Below, in pieces: positions 34,120-42,550 of a stretch of DNA of 64,000 nucleotides. The stretch lies in the NCBI GenBank assembly GCA_964593065.1, contig CAZQGO010000003.1, positions 87,244-151,243 on the forward strand. The letters are read 5' to 3'. The DNA comes from CAZQGO01 sp964593065. GTDB lineage: Bacteria > Oederibacteriota > JAAXVQ01. Position 1 is the first letter of the stretch. Every line of letters begins with the position of its first letter. The notes beneath the pieces are model-generated. The model made no database searches. It saw only the letters and a list, made by a program, of their open reading frames with translations, and was not told where the DNA came from. A program made the translations under genes and the position numbers.

Positions 34120-35679
34120 ATGCGGCAAGCCTGGGGTTCACGTCTCGGCGTCATCATGGCCGTGGCCGGCTCGGCTCTGGGTCTGGGCAATTTCCTCCGT
34201 TTCCCCGTCCAGGCCGCCCAGAACGGCGGCGGCGCCTTCATGATTCCCTACTTCGTTTCCCTCCTGCTGCTGGGGATTCCCTTGATGTGGATCGAGTGGA
34301 CGCTGGGCCGTTTCGGAGGCGGATTCGAACATTCCACCGCGCCCGGCATTTTTCACAACGCCTGGAACAAGAACCGCTTCATCAAGTATTTCGGCGTCAT
34401 CGGCATTTTCGGCCCGCTGGTGATCTTCATCTATTACACCTATGTCGAGTCCTGGCTGCTGGCGTACAGTTTCTTCGCCTTAAGCGGCAAATATTTCGGC
34501 GCGGGCACCGAAATGGCCATGAAATCCTTTCTGGGCGGTTTCCAGGGCCTGGAAAAAAACGCCTACTTCCAGAACATCGGCACGGCCTACTTTTTTTTCC
34601 TCATCACCTTTATCCTCAATGTCAGCGTCATCTTTTACGGCATTCGGGGCGGCATCGAGCGGCTGTGCAAGTTCGCCCTGCCCATGCTCCTGATCTTCGC
34701 CGTGATTATCCTCCTGCGGGTGATCTCCCTGGGCACCCCGGATCCGGCCCGGCCGGAATGGAGCATTGGCCGCGGGTTCGGTTTTCTCTGGAACCCGGAT
34801 TTTTCGGCCCTGGGCAGCGCCAAAACCTGGCTGGCCGCCGCCGGCCAAATTTTCTTCTCCTTGAGCGTCGGCATCGGGGTAATCCTGACGTACGCCAGTT
34901 ACCTGAAAAAGGAGGACGACGTGGTGCTGTCCGGCCTGACGGCCGTCAGCACCAACGAGTTTGCGGAAGTCATCCTGGGCGGCAGCATCATCATTCCCAT
35001 GGCTTACGCCTTTTTCGGCCCGGTGAATATCCATGCCATCGCGCAAAGCGGCGCCTTCAATTTAAGCTTTGTCACCATGCCCCTGATTTTCGAAAAAATC
35101 CCCTGGGGCGCGCTCTTCGCCTTCCTGTGGTTCGCCCTGCTTTTTCTGGCCGGGGTCACCTCTTCGGTGTCCCTGGCCCAGCCGGCGGTGGCTTTCCTGG
35201 AGGATGAATTCAACTTGGACCGCAGGCGGGCGGCCTGGATCTTCGGCCTGGCGGCCTTTGTGCTCTGCCAGCCCGCCATCTTCGGATTGTCGCGCGGCGT
35301 GGTGGACGAATTGGATTTCTGGGGCGGGACCTTCTGCCTGGTGCTTTTTGGAACCATCGAGGCCGTGCTGTTCGCCTGGATCTTGGGCATGGACAAGGCC
35401 TGGGAGGAGATTCACAGCGGCGCGGAATTGCGCGTGCCGGCGGTGTACAAATTCATCATCAAATACATCACGCCGCTCTTTCTGCTCGCCATCCTGGGAT
35501 TCTGGCTGGTCCAGGAAGGGCTTCCCACCCTGCTGATGAAAAACGTATCCCCGGCCAACCGCCCGGTCGTGTTGGCGGTGCGCCTGATGCTGCTGGCGAT
35601 CTTCGCGGGTTTGGCCTGGAGCGTGCGCATGGCCTGGCGCCGGCGACGCGGGGCGGAGCCGCCGGAGGTGAAACCATGA
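34120..35679 (+). CDS. Neurotransmitter:sodium symporter (NSS/SNF) family transporter
   Basis: 519 aa, about twelve helices. The TM1 sodium/substrate motif AVAGSALGLGNFLRFP is diagnostic (GLGN), and an unwound TM6-like region ILTYASYLKK is also present. NSS proteins import amino acids with Na+. Stop overlaps the start of a 38-aa partner gene (ATGA), as in two-component MetP/MetS-type transporters. Confidence 0.92.
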   Translation: MRQAWGSRLGVIMAVAGSALGLGNFLRFPVQAAQNGGGAFMIPYFVSLLLLGIPLMWIEWTLGRFGGGFEHSTAPGIFHNAWNKNRFIKYFGVIGIFGPLVIFIYYTYVESWLLAYSFFALSGKYFGAGTEMAMKSFLGGFQGLEKNAYFQNIGTAYFFFLITFILNVSVIFYGIRGGIERLCKFALPMLLIFAVIILLRVISLGTPDPARPEWSIGRGFGFLWNPDFSALGSAKTWLAAAGQIFFSLSVGIGVILTYASYLKKEDDVVLSGLTAVSTNEFAEVILGGSIIIPMAYAFFGPVNIHAIAQSGAFNLSFVTMPLIFEKIPWGALFAFLWFALLFLAGVTSSVSLAQPAVAFLEDEFNLDRRRAAWIFGLAAFVLCQPAIFGLSRGVVDELDFWGGTFCLVLFGTIEAVLFAWILGMDKAWEEIHSGAELRVPAVYKFIIKYITPLFLLAILGFWLVQEGLPTLLMKNVSPANRPVVLAVRLMLLAIFAGLAWSVRMAWRRRRGAEPPEVKP

Positions 35680-35792
35680 CCCCCGGAGGCTGGATCTTCC
35701 TGCTCCTGTCCTGGGGCTTCATCCTGGGGCTGACCGTTTTTTGTTTTTGGAAGGTCCTGCGCAAAAAGGACGACGACCGTAATCGCGGGTAA
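35676..35792 (+). CDS. MetS-like small membrane subunit of NSS transporter (38 aa)
   Basis: 38 aa: MTPGG, a single hydrophobic helix WIFLLLSWGFILGLTVFCFW, then KVLRKKDDDRNRG. The start ATG overlaps the NSS stop by 4 nt (ATGA). Short one-helix MetS proteins are known partners of NSS amino-acid importers; position and topology fit, but sequence identity is too short to be sure. Confidence 0.75.
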   Translation: MTPGGWIFLLLSWGFILGLTVFCFWKVLRKKDDDRNRG

Positions 35793-35800
35793 TCCGCCGG

Positions 35801-37324
35801 CTACAGGGGCCTGACGCGTATGGCCTTGGGGGAGACCGGGCATTTCACTTCACAAATCCCGCAGCCGACGCACAGCTGCGGGTCCACCGCCGGCACCCGG
35901 ACCGGCTGACCCAGCCGGTTCGGCCGCCGTTCCACCTTGATGGCCTTGTGGCTCACCGGGCAATGTTCCTCGCACACGATGCATTCTTGACCCGTGGACC
36001 ACGGCAGGCACAGACTGCGGTCTATGACCGCCAGGCCCATTTTCGTGCGCAGCTTTTCCTGCAGACGCAAACGCTCAATCGCGCCCGTGGGGCAAACCTG
36101 CCCGCAGAGCGTGCACTGGTATTCGCAATAACTGAGTTCCGTCGCCAGCCTCGGCGTCCAAACGCCCTCGGCCCCGCTCTCCCAGGCGGCCGGCTGGAGC
36201 ACGTTGGTCAGACACACCTTCATGCAGTTCCCGCACCGCACGCACCGTTGCACAAACTCGCGTTCCGGCAGCGCTCCCGGCGGACGCAGCACCGGGCGGA
36301 CGGCCGGAGTTCCCGCGGCCGTCCGCCGCGCGCCCAGGGTGAACAATCCCAGCACGCCAGCCAGCCAGCGCAGGAACTGCGCGCGGGTCAACCGTCCCGG
36401 CGCCTCGGGGTCTCGAGCGGCCCGGGCGCGGGGCGGGCCCGAAAAGGTGAAGGCCGAACGGCCGCCCGGGCAATCGGCCACGCAGTCGAAACACATGACG
36501 CATTCGGCCGAGAGGGTGGATTGGTCCGCGCGGATGGCATTGACCCGGCACAAGTCCCGGCAAACCGCGCAATTTGCCGGGCAGGCCTCGGACACCCGGC
36601 GCAGGCGCGCGAATTTGGACACCAGGCCCAGCAGGGCCCCCAGGGGGCACAGGTACCGGCACCAAAACCTGCGGCGCAGGAGCGCGGCGGCGAGGAGCAG
36701 GACCAGCATGACCAGGATGATCGACGCATGGGGAAAGACCGGATGGCTGATGTCCAAAAAATGCTCCTGCAGCCATTGATACAGGCCCGCCAAGGGAGCG
36801 TAGAAATCCGTGGACTGCAGGAGCACCGCAAAGGCGCGGTCCACCAGGCGGTTGACCGCGGGATGGACGTTGAAGGAAAAAGCCCGGACGAACACCGCGA
36901 GCGGATCGAACAGCCAGGCAAGCTGCAGGCCCGCCGCCGCCAGCAGGGCCAGGCCTCCCAGCAGGAAATATTTGAGGAAGCGTCCGCGCCCGGGCTCGCG
37001 CTCCCGGTTTTTCCGCCAGGGAGATGCGAGGCGCGCCACCAGATCCTGCAGGGTTCCGAGAGGGCAAAACCAGCCGCAGAACACGCGCCCGAACACGAAC
37101 GTCACCGCCAGCGTGGCCAAGGCCCACAGGAGCCCCGGCAGCCACAGGCGTTCCGCCAGCGCCGTGATCCCCATCACCAGGGGGTCCAGCTGAAAGAGAA
37201 AACCGGGATTGATGAACCCGCGGAGGGGATATTGCGTCGTCCAGATAATATAGAGAAAGAGTCCGAACAGGAGAACCTGGACGATCCGCCGTCCCACGCG
37301 CAGGGGGGCTTGCCGCCGCAGCAT
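35801..37324 (-). CDS. NapH-like/NapG-like fused membrane polyferredoxin
   Basis: 507 aa. Residues 1-230: four to five membrane helices with NapH-type CGWFCP (83-88) and CRYLCP (222-227). Residues 247-290: ferredoxin-like cysteines. Residues 312-334: LTRAQFLRWLAGVLGLF, a Tat-signal-like hydrophobic segment inside the chain. Residues 360-500: four cysteine clusters of NapG/MauM type (CVRCGNCMKVC, CTLCGQVCPTG, CEEHCP, CVGCGICEVKCP). It should pass electrons across the membrane. Its start lies 1 nt after the DUF362 stop; last gene of the tat operon. Confidence 0.85.
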   Translation of the reverse strand: MLRRQAPLRVGRRIVQVLLFGLFLYIIWTTQYPLRGFINPGFLFQLDPLVMGITALAERLWLPGLLWALATLAVTFVFGRVFCGWFCPLGTLQDLVARLASPWRKNREREPGRGRFLKYFLLGGLALLAAAGLQLAWLFDPLAVFVRAFSFNVHPAVNRLVDRAFAVLLQSTDFYAPLAGLYQWLQEHFLDISHPVFPHASIILVMLVLLLAAALLRRRFWCRYLCPLGALLGLVSKFARLRRVSEACPANCAVCRDLCRVNAIRADQSTLSAECVMCFDCVADCPGGRSAFTFSGPPRARAARDPEAPGRLTRAQFLRWLAGVLGLFTLGARRTAAGTPAVRPVLRPPGALPEREFVQRCVRCGNCMKVCLTNVLQPAAWESGAEGVWTPRLATELSYCEYQCTLCGQVCPTGAIERLRLQEKLRTKMGLAVIDRSLCLPWSTGQECIVCEEHCPVSHKAIKVERRPNRLGQPVRVPAVDPQLCVGCGICEVKCPVSPKAIRVRPL

Positions 37325-37325
37325 G

Positions 37326-38321
37326 TCAGACCCGGAAGGTTTGGATGTCGGCCGTTTTCAAATCCAGGCTGCCCAGGCCGCGTTTTGCTCCCAGGCGGAT
37401 GTAGCCGATGCTCTCGGGCTCCAGGCCGAACAGGGTGGCCGCGTAGGCATCGGCCAAAACCGGGTCCGCGCTCGCGATGACGAGATGTTTCGGCTCCACG
37501 TCGGCCACATCGCCGCCCGTGGGCCCGTGTCGCAACAGGATCCGGTAGGCATCGATCACGGTCAGGTCCGGGCGGATGAAGGCGGTCACGTCCACCAGTT
37601 TCTCGTCGATCTCCTGGTGCATGCTGCCCCGCCGGCCGCCGCACACGCCCATGAGGTTCTTCATCGACAAGGTCAGGCGGGTGAGCCCGTGGTGCTTGGC
37701 GACCGGAACGTTGATGAAGCAGTCGCAAGCCACGGCATCGCGGTACAGGGGCCAACCGTCCATGAGGCTGCCGCGGGGAAAGCGTGCGGTCAGAAAATTC
37801 CAGTCGCTGACGTAGTAGATTTGGCCGCCGGCCTTTCGGACCGCTTCCTGGATGCCGCTGTTGGCATAGGTGCGGCGGGCGTCGTTGCAGGGGTTGTCGA
37901 AAACCTTGACCGCCTTGGCGCCGGCCTCGCGGCAGAGGCTCACCAGCGCCGCCACCACCTCCGGGTTGGTGTTGGCCGCCTGCTCCGGGGTGCGGTCCCA
38001 GCCGATGTTGGGCTTGACCACGACCACGTCCCCCGGACGCACGAAACGCGCGATGCCGCCCAAGGCCTCCACCGCCCGGCGGGTCAGCCGGTCGGGGTTT
38101 TCCCCCTTCGCCGCCGCCAGCTGGCAGTCGGTTTTCGCGGCGCGCGCCGGGCGCGGATCCAGGGTCTTGCCCAGGGAACCCAGGGCCAGCGCCCCGGAGC
38201 GGCGCGCAAACAGGAACAGGCCCGAGACGGCGGCCAGGAGCTTGAGAAACCCGGCGCGGGACAGGGGAAGATGAAATAGTTTTTCCAGGCGGCGCGAGGC
38301 GAACCACCGGTAGACTTTCAT
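37326..38321 (-). CDS. DUF362 protein with Tat-like signal
   Basis: 331 aa. Residues 21-40 SRAGFLKLLAAVSGLF resemble a Tat signal with the second arginine replaced by Ala. The DUF362 core includes GDVVVVKPNIGWDRTPEQAA, DNPCNDARRTYANSGI and SMKNLMGVCGGRRGSMHQ. DUF362 proteins are often exported and linked to ferredoxins; activity unknown. ATG 38321 overlaps the tatC stop (ATGA). Confidence 0.88.
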   Translation of the reverse strand: MKVYRWFASRRLEKLFHLPLSRAGFLKLLAAVSGLFLFARRSGALALGSLGKTLDPRPARAAKTDCQLAAAKGENPDRLTRRAVEALGGIARFVRPGDVVVVKPNIGWDRTPEQAANTNPEVVAALVSLCREAGAKAVKVFDNPCNDARRTYANSGIQEAVRKAGGQIYYVSDWNFLTARFPRGSLMDGWPLYRDAVACDCFINVPVAKHHGLTRLTLSMKNLMGVCGGRRGSMHQEIDEKLVDVTAFIRPDLTVIDAYRILLRHGPTGGDVADVEPKHLVIASADPVLADAYAATLFGLEPESIGYIRLGAKRGLGSLDLKTADIQTFRV

Positions 38322-39085
38322 GGATACGCTTCCTCTCCGGGATGTTTTTTATTTTTCGCGGATTCCAGGCCCGCGGACAACAGGATACCCAGTTCGTACA
38401 GCAGCACCATGGGCAGCGCGAACAGCACCAGGTTGAACACGTCGGTGGTGGGCGTAAGCACGGCGGCCGCCACCAGCATCACGAACAGCACTTCCCGGCG
38501 CCGGCGCCGCAGGACTTTCGGCGTCAGCAGACCGGCCTGGGTGAGGGCGCCCACCACGATGGGAATCTGGAAGACCCCGCCCCCCAGCAGCAGAATGGCC
38601 AGAACGAAGGACACGTAAAAATTCAGGGTCAGCATGGGTTCCGCCACCGCCCGCGACAGCCCGAGCAGGAAGTGCAAGGCGGCGGGCACGAGGACCCAGT
38701 AGGCGAAGGCCGTACCGGCCGCGAACAAGGCCGCGGCCCCTGTCAGCCAGCCCAAGAGCGGCGGCTTAGGGCCGGGCGGCAACGCCGGCCGGATGAATTT
38801 CCAGGCGAAAAATATCAGGGCCGGGCTGGCGAGAACGCCCCCGGCATAAAGCGCCAGTTTGAAGTACACGGCGATGATTTCCGTGGGCTTCAGCAGCACG
38901 AACCGGGTGACGAGGTCCCGGGCCGGAAACTTGCACCAGGCGATTAAAAACCCGGCAAAGAAAAAGCTGACCAGCGTGGCCGCCAGCCAGCAGCCCATGG
39001 CCGCCAGCAGCGTCCGCCGCAGCTCCTCCAGATGCCCCGTAACACTCAAGGTGCGGGTTTCGCCGTCAGGGCGAGGGCGGGACAT
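38318..39085 (-). CDS. tatC: Sec-independent translocase TatC
   Basis: 255 aa, six membrane helices. N-terminal signal-recognition motif GHLEELRRTLL (residues 17-27) and the TM-loop motif LLKPTEIIAVYFKLALYAG are intact. Forms the Tat receptor with TatA/TatB-type proteins for folded substrates. Start overlaps the tatA end by 20 nt. Confidence 0.95.
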   Translation of the reverse strand: MSRPRPDGETRTLSVTGHLEELRRTLLAAMGCWLAATLVSFFFAGFLIAWCKFPARDLVTRFVLLKPTEIIAVYFKLALYAGGVLASPALIFFAWKFIRPALPPGPKPPLLGWLTGAAALFAAGTAFAYWVLVPAALHFLLGLSRAVAEPMLTLNFYVSFVLAILLLGGGVFQIPIVVGALTQAGLLTPKVLRRRRREVLFVMLVAAAVLTPTTDVFNLVLFALPMVLLYELGILLSAGLESAKNKKHPGEEAYP

Positions 39086-39248
39086 CTTTGGGCTTGTCTT
39101 TGGGGGTTTCGTCGCCCTGGAAGGCCTTCTTGAATTCCCGGATGGCCTGCCCGATGGCCCGGCCGACGGCCGGCAATTTAGCCGCCCCGAACAACAGCAA
39201 AGCCACCAGTAAAATCAGAACAATTTCCTGAAAACCCAAGCCGAACAT
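39066..39248 (-). CDS. tatA: Sec-independent translocase TatA
   Basis: 60 aa: TM helix IVLILLVALLLFG, the Phe-Gly hinge, and the amphipathic helix LPAVGRAIGQAIREFKKAF, then a charged Lys/Asp/Pro tail. The frame is open further upstream, but ATG 39248 has GAGGAGG in front and the TatA-typical MFGLGFQE start. First gene of the tatA-tatC-DUF362-ferredoxin operon. Confidence 0.95.
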   Translation of the reverse strand: MFGLGFQEIVLILLVALLLFGAAKLPAVGRAIGQAIREFKKAFQGDETPKDKPKDVPPSP

Positions 39249-39325
39249 GTGTGCGGCCTCCTCTGGATCGGCAGCCCGCGGCGCTGCCAGCGCGGAGCCG
39301 GCGGGTGCGCGACGCATCCGGGGAC

Positions 39326-39354
39326 ATCATAAGCCACCGATCCGCGGGCGTCAA
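39326..39354 (-). promoter_or_regulatory. Promoter of tatAC operon
   Basis: Minus strand TTGACG (39354-39349), 17-bp spacer, TATGAT (39331-39326). 5/6 matches in both hexamers with ideal spacing; 5' leader of about 70 nt before tatA. Confidence 0.75.
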
Positions 39355-39670
39355 TTTGTTTTGGACGGGGTCGGCGCGAAAGTCGCGAAGCGTTGGCCCA
39401 GGACCGGCACTCCGCCGGGAATTCCTCCACGATCCTCCGGCGTCCGCTCCGCCGCGGCCGCTTCCGGCCGCCAGCACGGCCGCGCTGCCGACGGTCGCCT
39501 GCGGGAGGAAGAACCCCGTATTATTTCCTGCCTCCGCGCCGATTCGTGCGCGTGAAAGCCACCGCGAAATTCTTCCGGGGTTTCGGCAACGCCGGCCGCC
39601 GGCCCTGTTCCGAAGCGGTCAATTTCCGGCGCCGGGCTGGCTTTTTGTCCATGACTGCCTCAGGCAAAAT
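39355..39670. other. Intergenic stretch, no feature seen
   Basis: 316 nt between the tat promoter and the GH5 stop codon. High-GC, no supported gene, repeat copy or clear terminator. Confidence 0.4.
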
Positions 39671-40930
39671 TTATTTCTTCAGTCCCAGGCTCCCGGCCAT
39701 TTTCTCGTCCAGGCTTGCCTGTTCGTAGGCAACCGCCTGCAGAAATTCTCCGAGGCCCTGCAGGGCTTCGGCCCGCGTGGGCCGGGGCGTGGGCCAATGC
39801 GGCCGGTTGAGCCAATGCAGGACTTTTTTCCAGCGGGCGGAGGGATGAATCACCATCAGCCCCGGAAAGCGGTTCGGCGCCTTCTTCCAGGGCCAAAAGC
39901 ACCAGCCCGCAAGCCCGTAGGCCGGGTCCGCGAACAACTCGCGCGTGCTTTGGATCATGGCGTAACGGTTTTCCCCGAACTCCCCGTTGACAAACGGCAC
40001 GACTTCCTGCCGCGACCACCCGGTGTATTTCGCCAACTGGGCTATGCGGTTGTCGCCGAACCAGGTGTAAAGATGAAATTCACAGGCCAGGTTGTAATCC
40101 AGGCCGGGTTGGTAGAACGAGAAGTCCGTGGCGAATTTGGCGCCTTCCAACAAGACCAGATGACGGCGGTCGTTTTCGCGCACGGCCGCGAGCAGGCGGC
40201 GGTAGAAATTCAGGAGGGTCGCGGAACCGGGGGGCTCGGGTTCATTCAACAGGTCATAGCCGACCAGCGCCGGATGGTCCCGGTAGCGGGCGGCGATGGC
40301 CCGCCACAGCGCGACGGTGCGTTCCTGGTTTTCGCTGGAATCCCACAACCGCCGTCCGGGATCCGGGTCCGCGGTGAAGAGTTTGCCCTGGCCGCCGGGA
40401 GCGGAGTGCAGGTCCAGGATGACGCCCAGGCCATCCGTCTGGGCCCATGCCAGCAGGCGGTCGAGAACCGCCCAGCCTTCGGGGAGATAGGCATAGGGCC
40501 GTTCGTCCGTCTCGAGCAGGCGGTGGTTGATCGGCACGCGGACGACGTTGAAACCCAGGGCCGCCACGGCCGCCAGGTCTTTTTCGGTGATGAAGCGCGC
40601 GTAGACCTGGCGGCGGAAATTTTCCGTCTCCTCCGTTCCGACCAGATCCCGCAGGCGATGCAGGAGATCGCTTTCGGAAAGAAATCCCTCGCCCCAGATC
40701 CAGCCTTCCCAGTGCAGCCATCCGCCCAGGTTCACGCCCCGGATCCGCACGACTCGCCCCTGCCCGTCCACGATGTTACCGCCCGCCTGATGCCAAAAGG
40801 CATTGTCGGCGGGCGGCGGTGATGCCGCCGGCAAGGGGGACGGCGGCGGCAGGTGGCCGCAGCCCGCCCAGGCCGGCAGGACGAGCAGCCCCATCACGAG
40901 CATCCGCGCCTGCCTGGTTATTTTTCGCAT
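39671..40930 (-). CDS. GH5-family glycoside hydrolase lipoprotein
   Basis: 419 aa. Lipobox WAGC (Cys24), a Pro/Ser-rich spacer (28-42), then a GH5 TIM barrel. RIRGVNLGGWLHWE marks the barrel start, RVPINHRLLE strand 3, the acid/base is Glu230 in DLLNEPEPP, the active-site His is His286 in FHLYTW, and the nucleophile is Glu317 in VNGEFGEN. Predicted to be tethered to the outer membrane and act on beta-glucan/cellulose-like polymers. The upstream 286 nt to the next gene holds nothing recognised. Confidence 0.9.
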   Translation of the reverse strand: MRKITRQARMLVMGLLVLPAWAGCGHLPPPSPLPAASPPPADNAFWHQAGGNIVDGQGRVVRIRGVNLGGWLHWEGWIWGEGFLSESDLLHRLRDLVGTEETENFRRQVYARFITEKDLAAVAALGFNVVRVPINHRLLETDERPYAYLPEGWAVLDRLLAWAQTDGLGVILDLHSAPGGQGKLFTADPDPGRRLWDSSENQERTVALWRAIAARYRDHPALVGYDLLNEPEPPGSATLLNFYRRLLAAVRENDRRHLVLLEGAKFATDFSFYQPGLDYNLACEFHLYTWFGDNRIAQLAKYTGWSRQEVVPFVNGEFGENRYAMIQSTRELFADPAYGLAGWCFWPWKKAPNRFPGLMVIHPSARWKKVLHWLNRPHWPTPRPTRAEALQGLGEFLQAVAYEQASLDEKMAGSLGLKK

Positions 40931-41216
40931 GCGGGCCTCCTGCCGAATGAATGCGCTCCGTGCCGGTTCATTTCCGGGCCGGCCTTCCGGAGCATTCAAG
41001 CGGGCCCGGCGTCCCCCCGCCGCGGCGGCGGAATCCGCCAGGGTGCCGGCGTTCACGTTTCCGGATTTCCGCGGTGTATCAAGCCGGACCCGGAGAGCAT
41101 TTTCCCGAACAACAGAAAACGCCGCCGGGCGCGTGCTGAACGCATCCGCGGCGGCGCGGCGTGATTCGGCCGCGGGGGGGCCTGTTGCCCCGCGCGCCTG
41201 TGATTGAAACCGGTGT

Positions 41217-41576
41217 TTACTTGCCGGGTGCCGGGGCCTGTTCGGTCTCGGGGGCGGCCTGGGGTGCCGGCAATGGGCCCCGCAGGCCCTTGGGGCCCTC
41301 GTGCATGCGGTGCTGCCAGCCCGGGCCCCAGCCGGGATGCATTTCGGAATATTCACCACAAGGCTTATGGAAACCCAGCGGACGGCCGGTGGCCAAGGTC
41401 AGCAGGCCCGTGGAAAAGACCAGGCCGGCGGCGATCCACAGCAAAACGGCCACGATCAAACCGAAAGTTTTCAGGCCGTTGCTTTCCAGCTTCTTCTGGG
41501 CGAACAGCACGAAGAAACTGATGGTCAACAGGATCGTGGTGGGAACCAAGGCTAACAAACCAAACACTCTGAACAT
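41217..41576 (-). CDS. Small membrane protein, unknown
   Basis: 119 aa. Two hydrophobic helices (FGLLALVPTTILLTISFFVL and FGLIVAVLLWIAAGLVFST), then a Gly/Pro/His/Met-rich tail (YSEMHPGWGPGWQHRMHEG) that could bind copper or another metal. The second of two close ATGs (41576) is favoured: GGGAGGG is 8 nt before it but only 2 nt before the first. It lies 91 nt after the 52-aa membrane protein gene. Confidence 0.65.
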   Translation of the reverse strand: MFRVFGLLALVPTTILLTISFFVLFAQKKLESNGLKTFGLIVAVLLWIAAGLVFSTGLLTLATGRPLGFHKPCGEYSEMHPGWGPGWQHRMHEGPKGLRGPLPAPQAAPETEQAPAPGK

Positions 41577-41667
41577 GCGCATATCCCTCCCCGGGGCAGT
41601 TTTGGAAAACAAACACGGAAATTACTTGCTTGGACACCTCCGCGCTGGCGGAGTTCGCGAGCACGGC

Positions 41668-41826
41668 TCACTCCATCAGCAGGGCCAGGCCCGTGCCGAA
41701 AATGGAGATCAGGCTGGTCAAGGCCATGATGAAAGCCACCAGGGACACTGCGAGCAGAAAATAGAACAGCAGGCCCCGCGTCCGTTTTTCCGGACCGCTG
41801 AATTTTTTCGCCGATACAGGGATCAT
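41668..41826 (-). CDS. 52-aa single-helix membrane protein
   Basis: A hydrophilic basic N-terminus (KKFSGPEKRTRG) and one long hydrophobic segment (LLFYFLLAVSLVAFIMALTS) ending in ME. GGGGGA precedes ATG 41826. Function unknown; it reads downstream from repeat copy F, whose end is 52 nt upstream of the ATG. Confidence 0.65.
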   Translation of the reverse strand: MIPVSAKKFSGPEKRTRGLLFYFLLAVSLVAFIMALTSLISIFGTGLALLME

Positions 41827-41878
41827 TTTCCCCCGCAGAAGTCGCGCCTGGGGCCGACGCGCGGACGGCCCGCCAGTT

Positions 41879-42040
41879 AGGAGACTTCAGGGGAACCACC
41901 CCGACCGGATGGGGAAGCGTATGGGACTCCCTGCGGTCGTAGGTTCCCCTGATGCGGACGCCGCTGCGTCCTGCTTTCCTTCCTGTTTCAGTTGGGGGCT
42001 TCACCGCCCCCGAACCCTAAGCCTCATCCTCTGGATGAGG
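41879..42040 (+). repeat. Hairpin-array repeat, copy F (162 bp)
   Basis: Same length and order as copy D with scattered substitutions (for example loop cgct in GGACGC/GCGTCC, and TTGGGGGC/GCCCCCGAA). A TACAAT hexamer on the minus strand (42048-42043) begins 2 nt beyond its end; no good -35. Confidence 0.9.
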
Positions 42041-42164
42041 CCATTGTACTCTCCCGGGCGAGGAAAAGAAAAGTGAAAAGCTCCTCCGCACGGGCTTCCG
42101 GCCGTTCCCGTCCGCGGGCCTTCCGCAGTTTTTCCCCGCGGCGGGAGGCAACCTGTATTATACT

Positions 42165-42535
42165 AGGAGCCATCCGGGGAACCACCCCGACCGGATGGGG
42201 AAGCGTATGGGACTCCCTGCGGTCGCAGGTTCCCCTGCCGCTTTCGCTCCGCTCCCCATAGGGGAGGTTTCCCCTCTGGCTCTCGCCGAAAGCGGAAAAG
42301 GGCTCTTCGGCTCGCGGTCACCCCTCATGAAGTCAGCGGGTGCTTCCCCTGACCACCCCTGGCCCCCGCAGGGGCCTGAGCCGCTGCGTCCGGCTTTCCT
42401 TCCTAACGGTATGGAAATGCTGCGTCAGAAAACCGGCCGCAAGTGTTCATGGAAAACTCGATTTTCGATTCGCGCTTGCTCGGCGTGCATAGCGCGCTCC
42501 GCCCCCGAATTCTAAGCCTCATCATCTGGATGAGG
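42165..42535 (+). repeat. Hairpin-array repeat, copy G (371 bp, most diverged)
   Basis: Starts AGGAGCCATCC and ends TCTAAGCCTCATC-atctg-GATGAGG. It keeps the first hairpin with its insert and has a long-form middle resembling A/B but with many changes. It also carries about 90 nt of lower-GC foreign-looking sequence (42411-42500) where the CGGGGGC/GCCCCCG hairpin should be. A TATTAT hexamer at 42156-42161 (+) immediately precedes it. It abuts the SD of the plus-strand TPR gene with its opposite end. Confidence 0.82.
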
Positions 42536-42550
42536 CCCCAGGAGGTTCCC

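Noticed and set aside
12206..42535. Repeats considered as a CRISPR array or insertion sequence
   Set aside because: Copies are kilobases apart, without regular spacers, cas genes, transposase, or clear target-site duplications.
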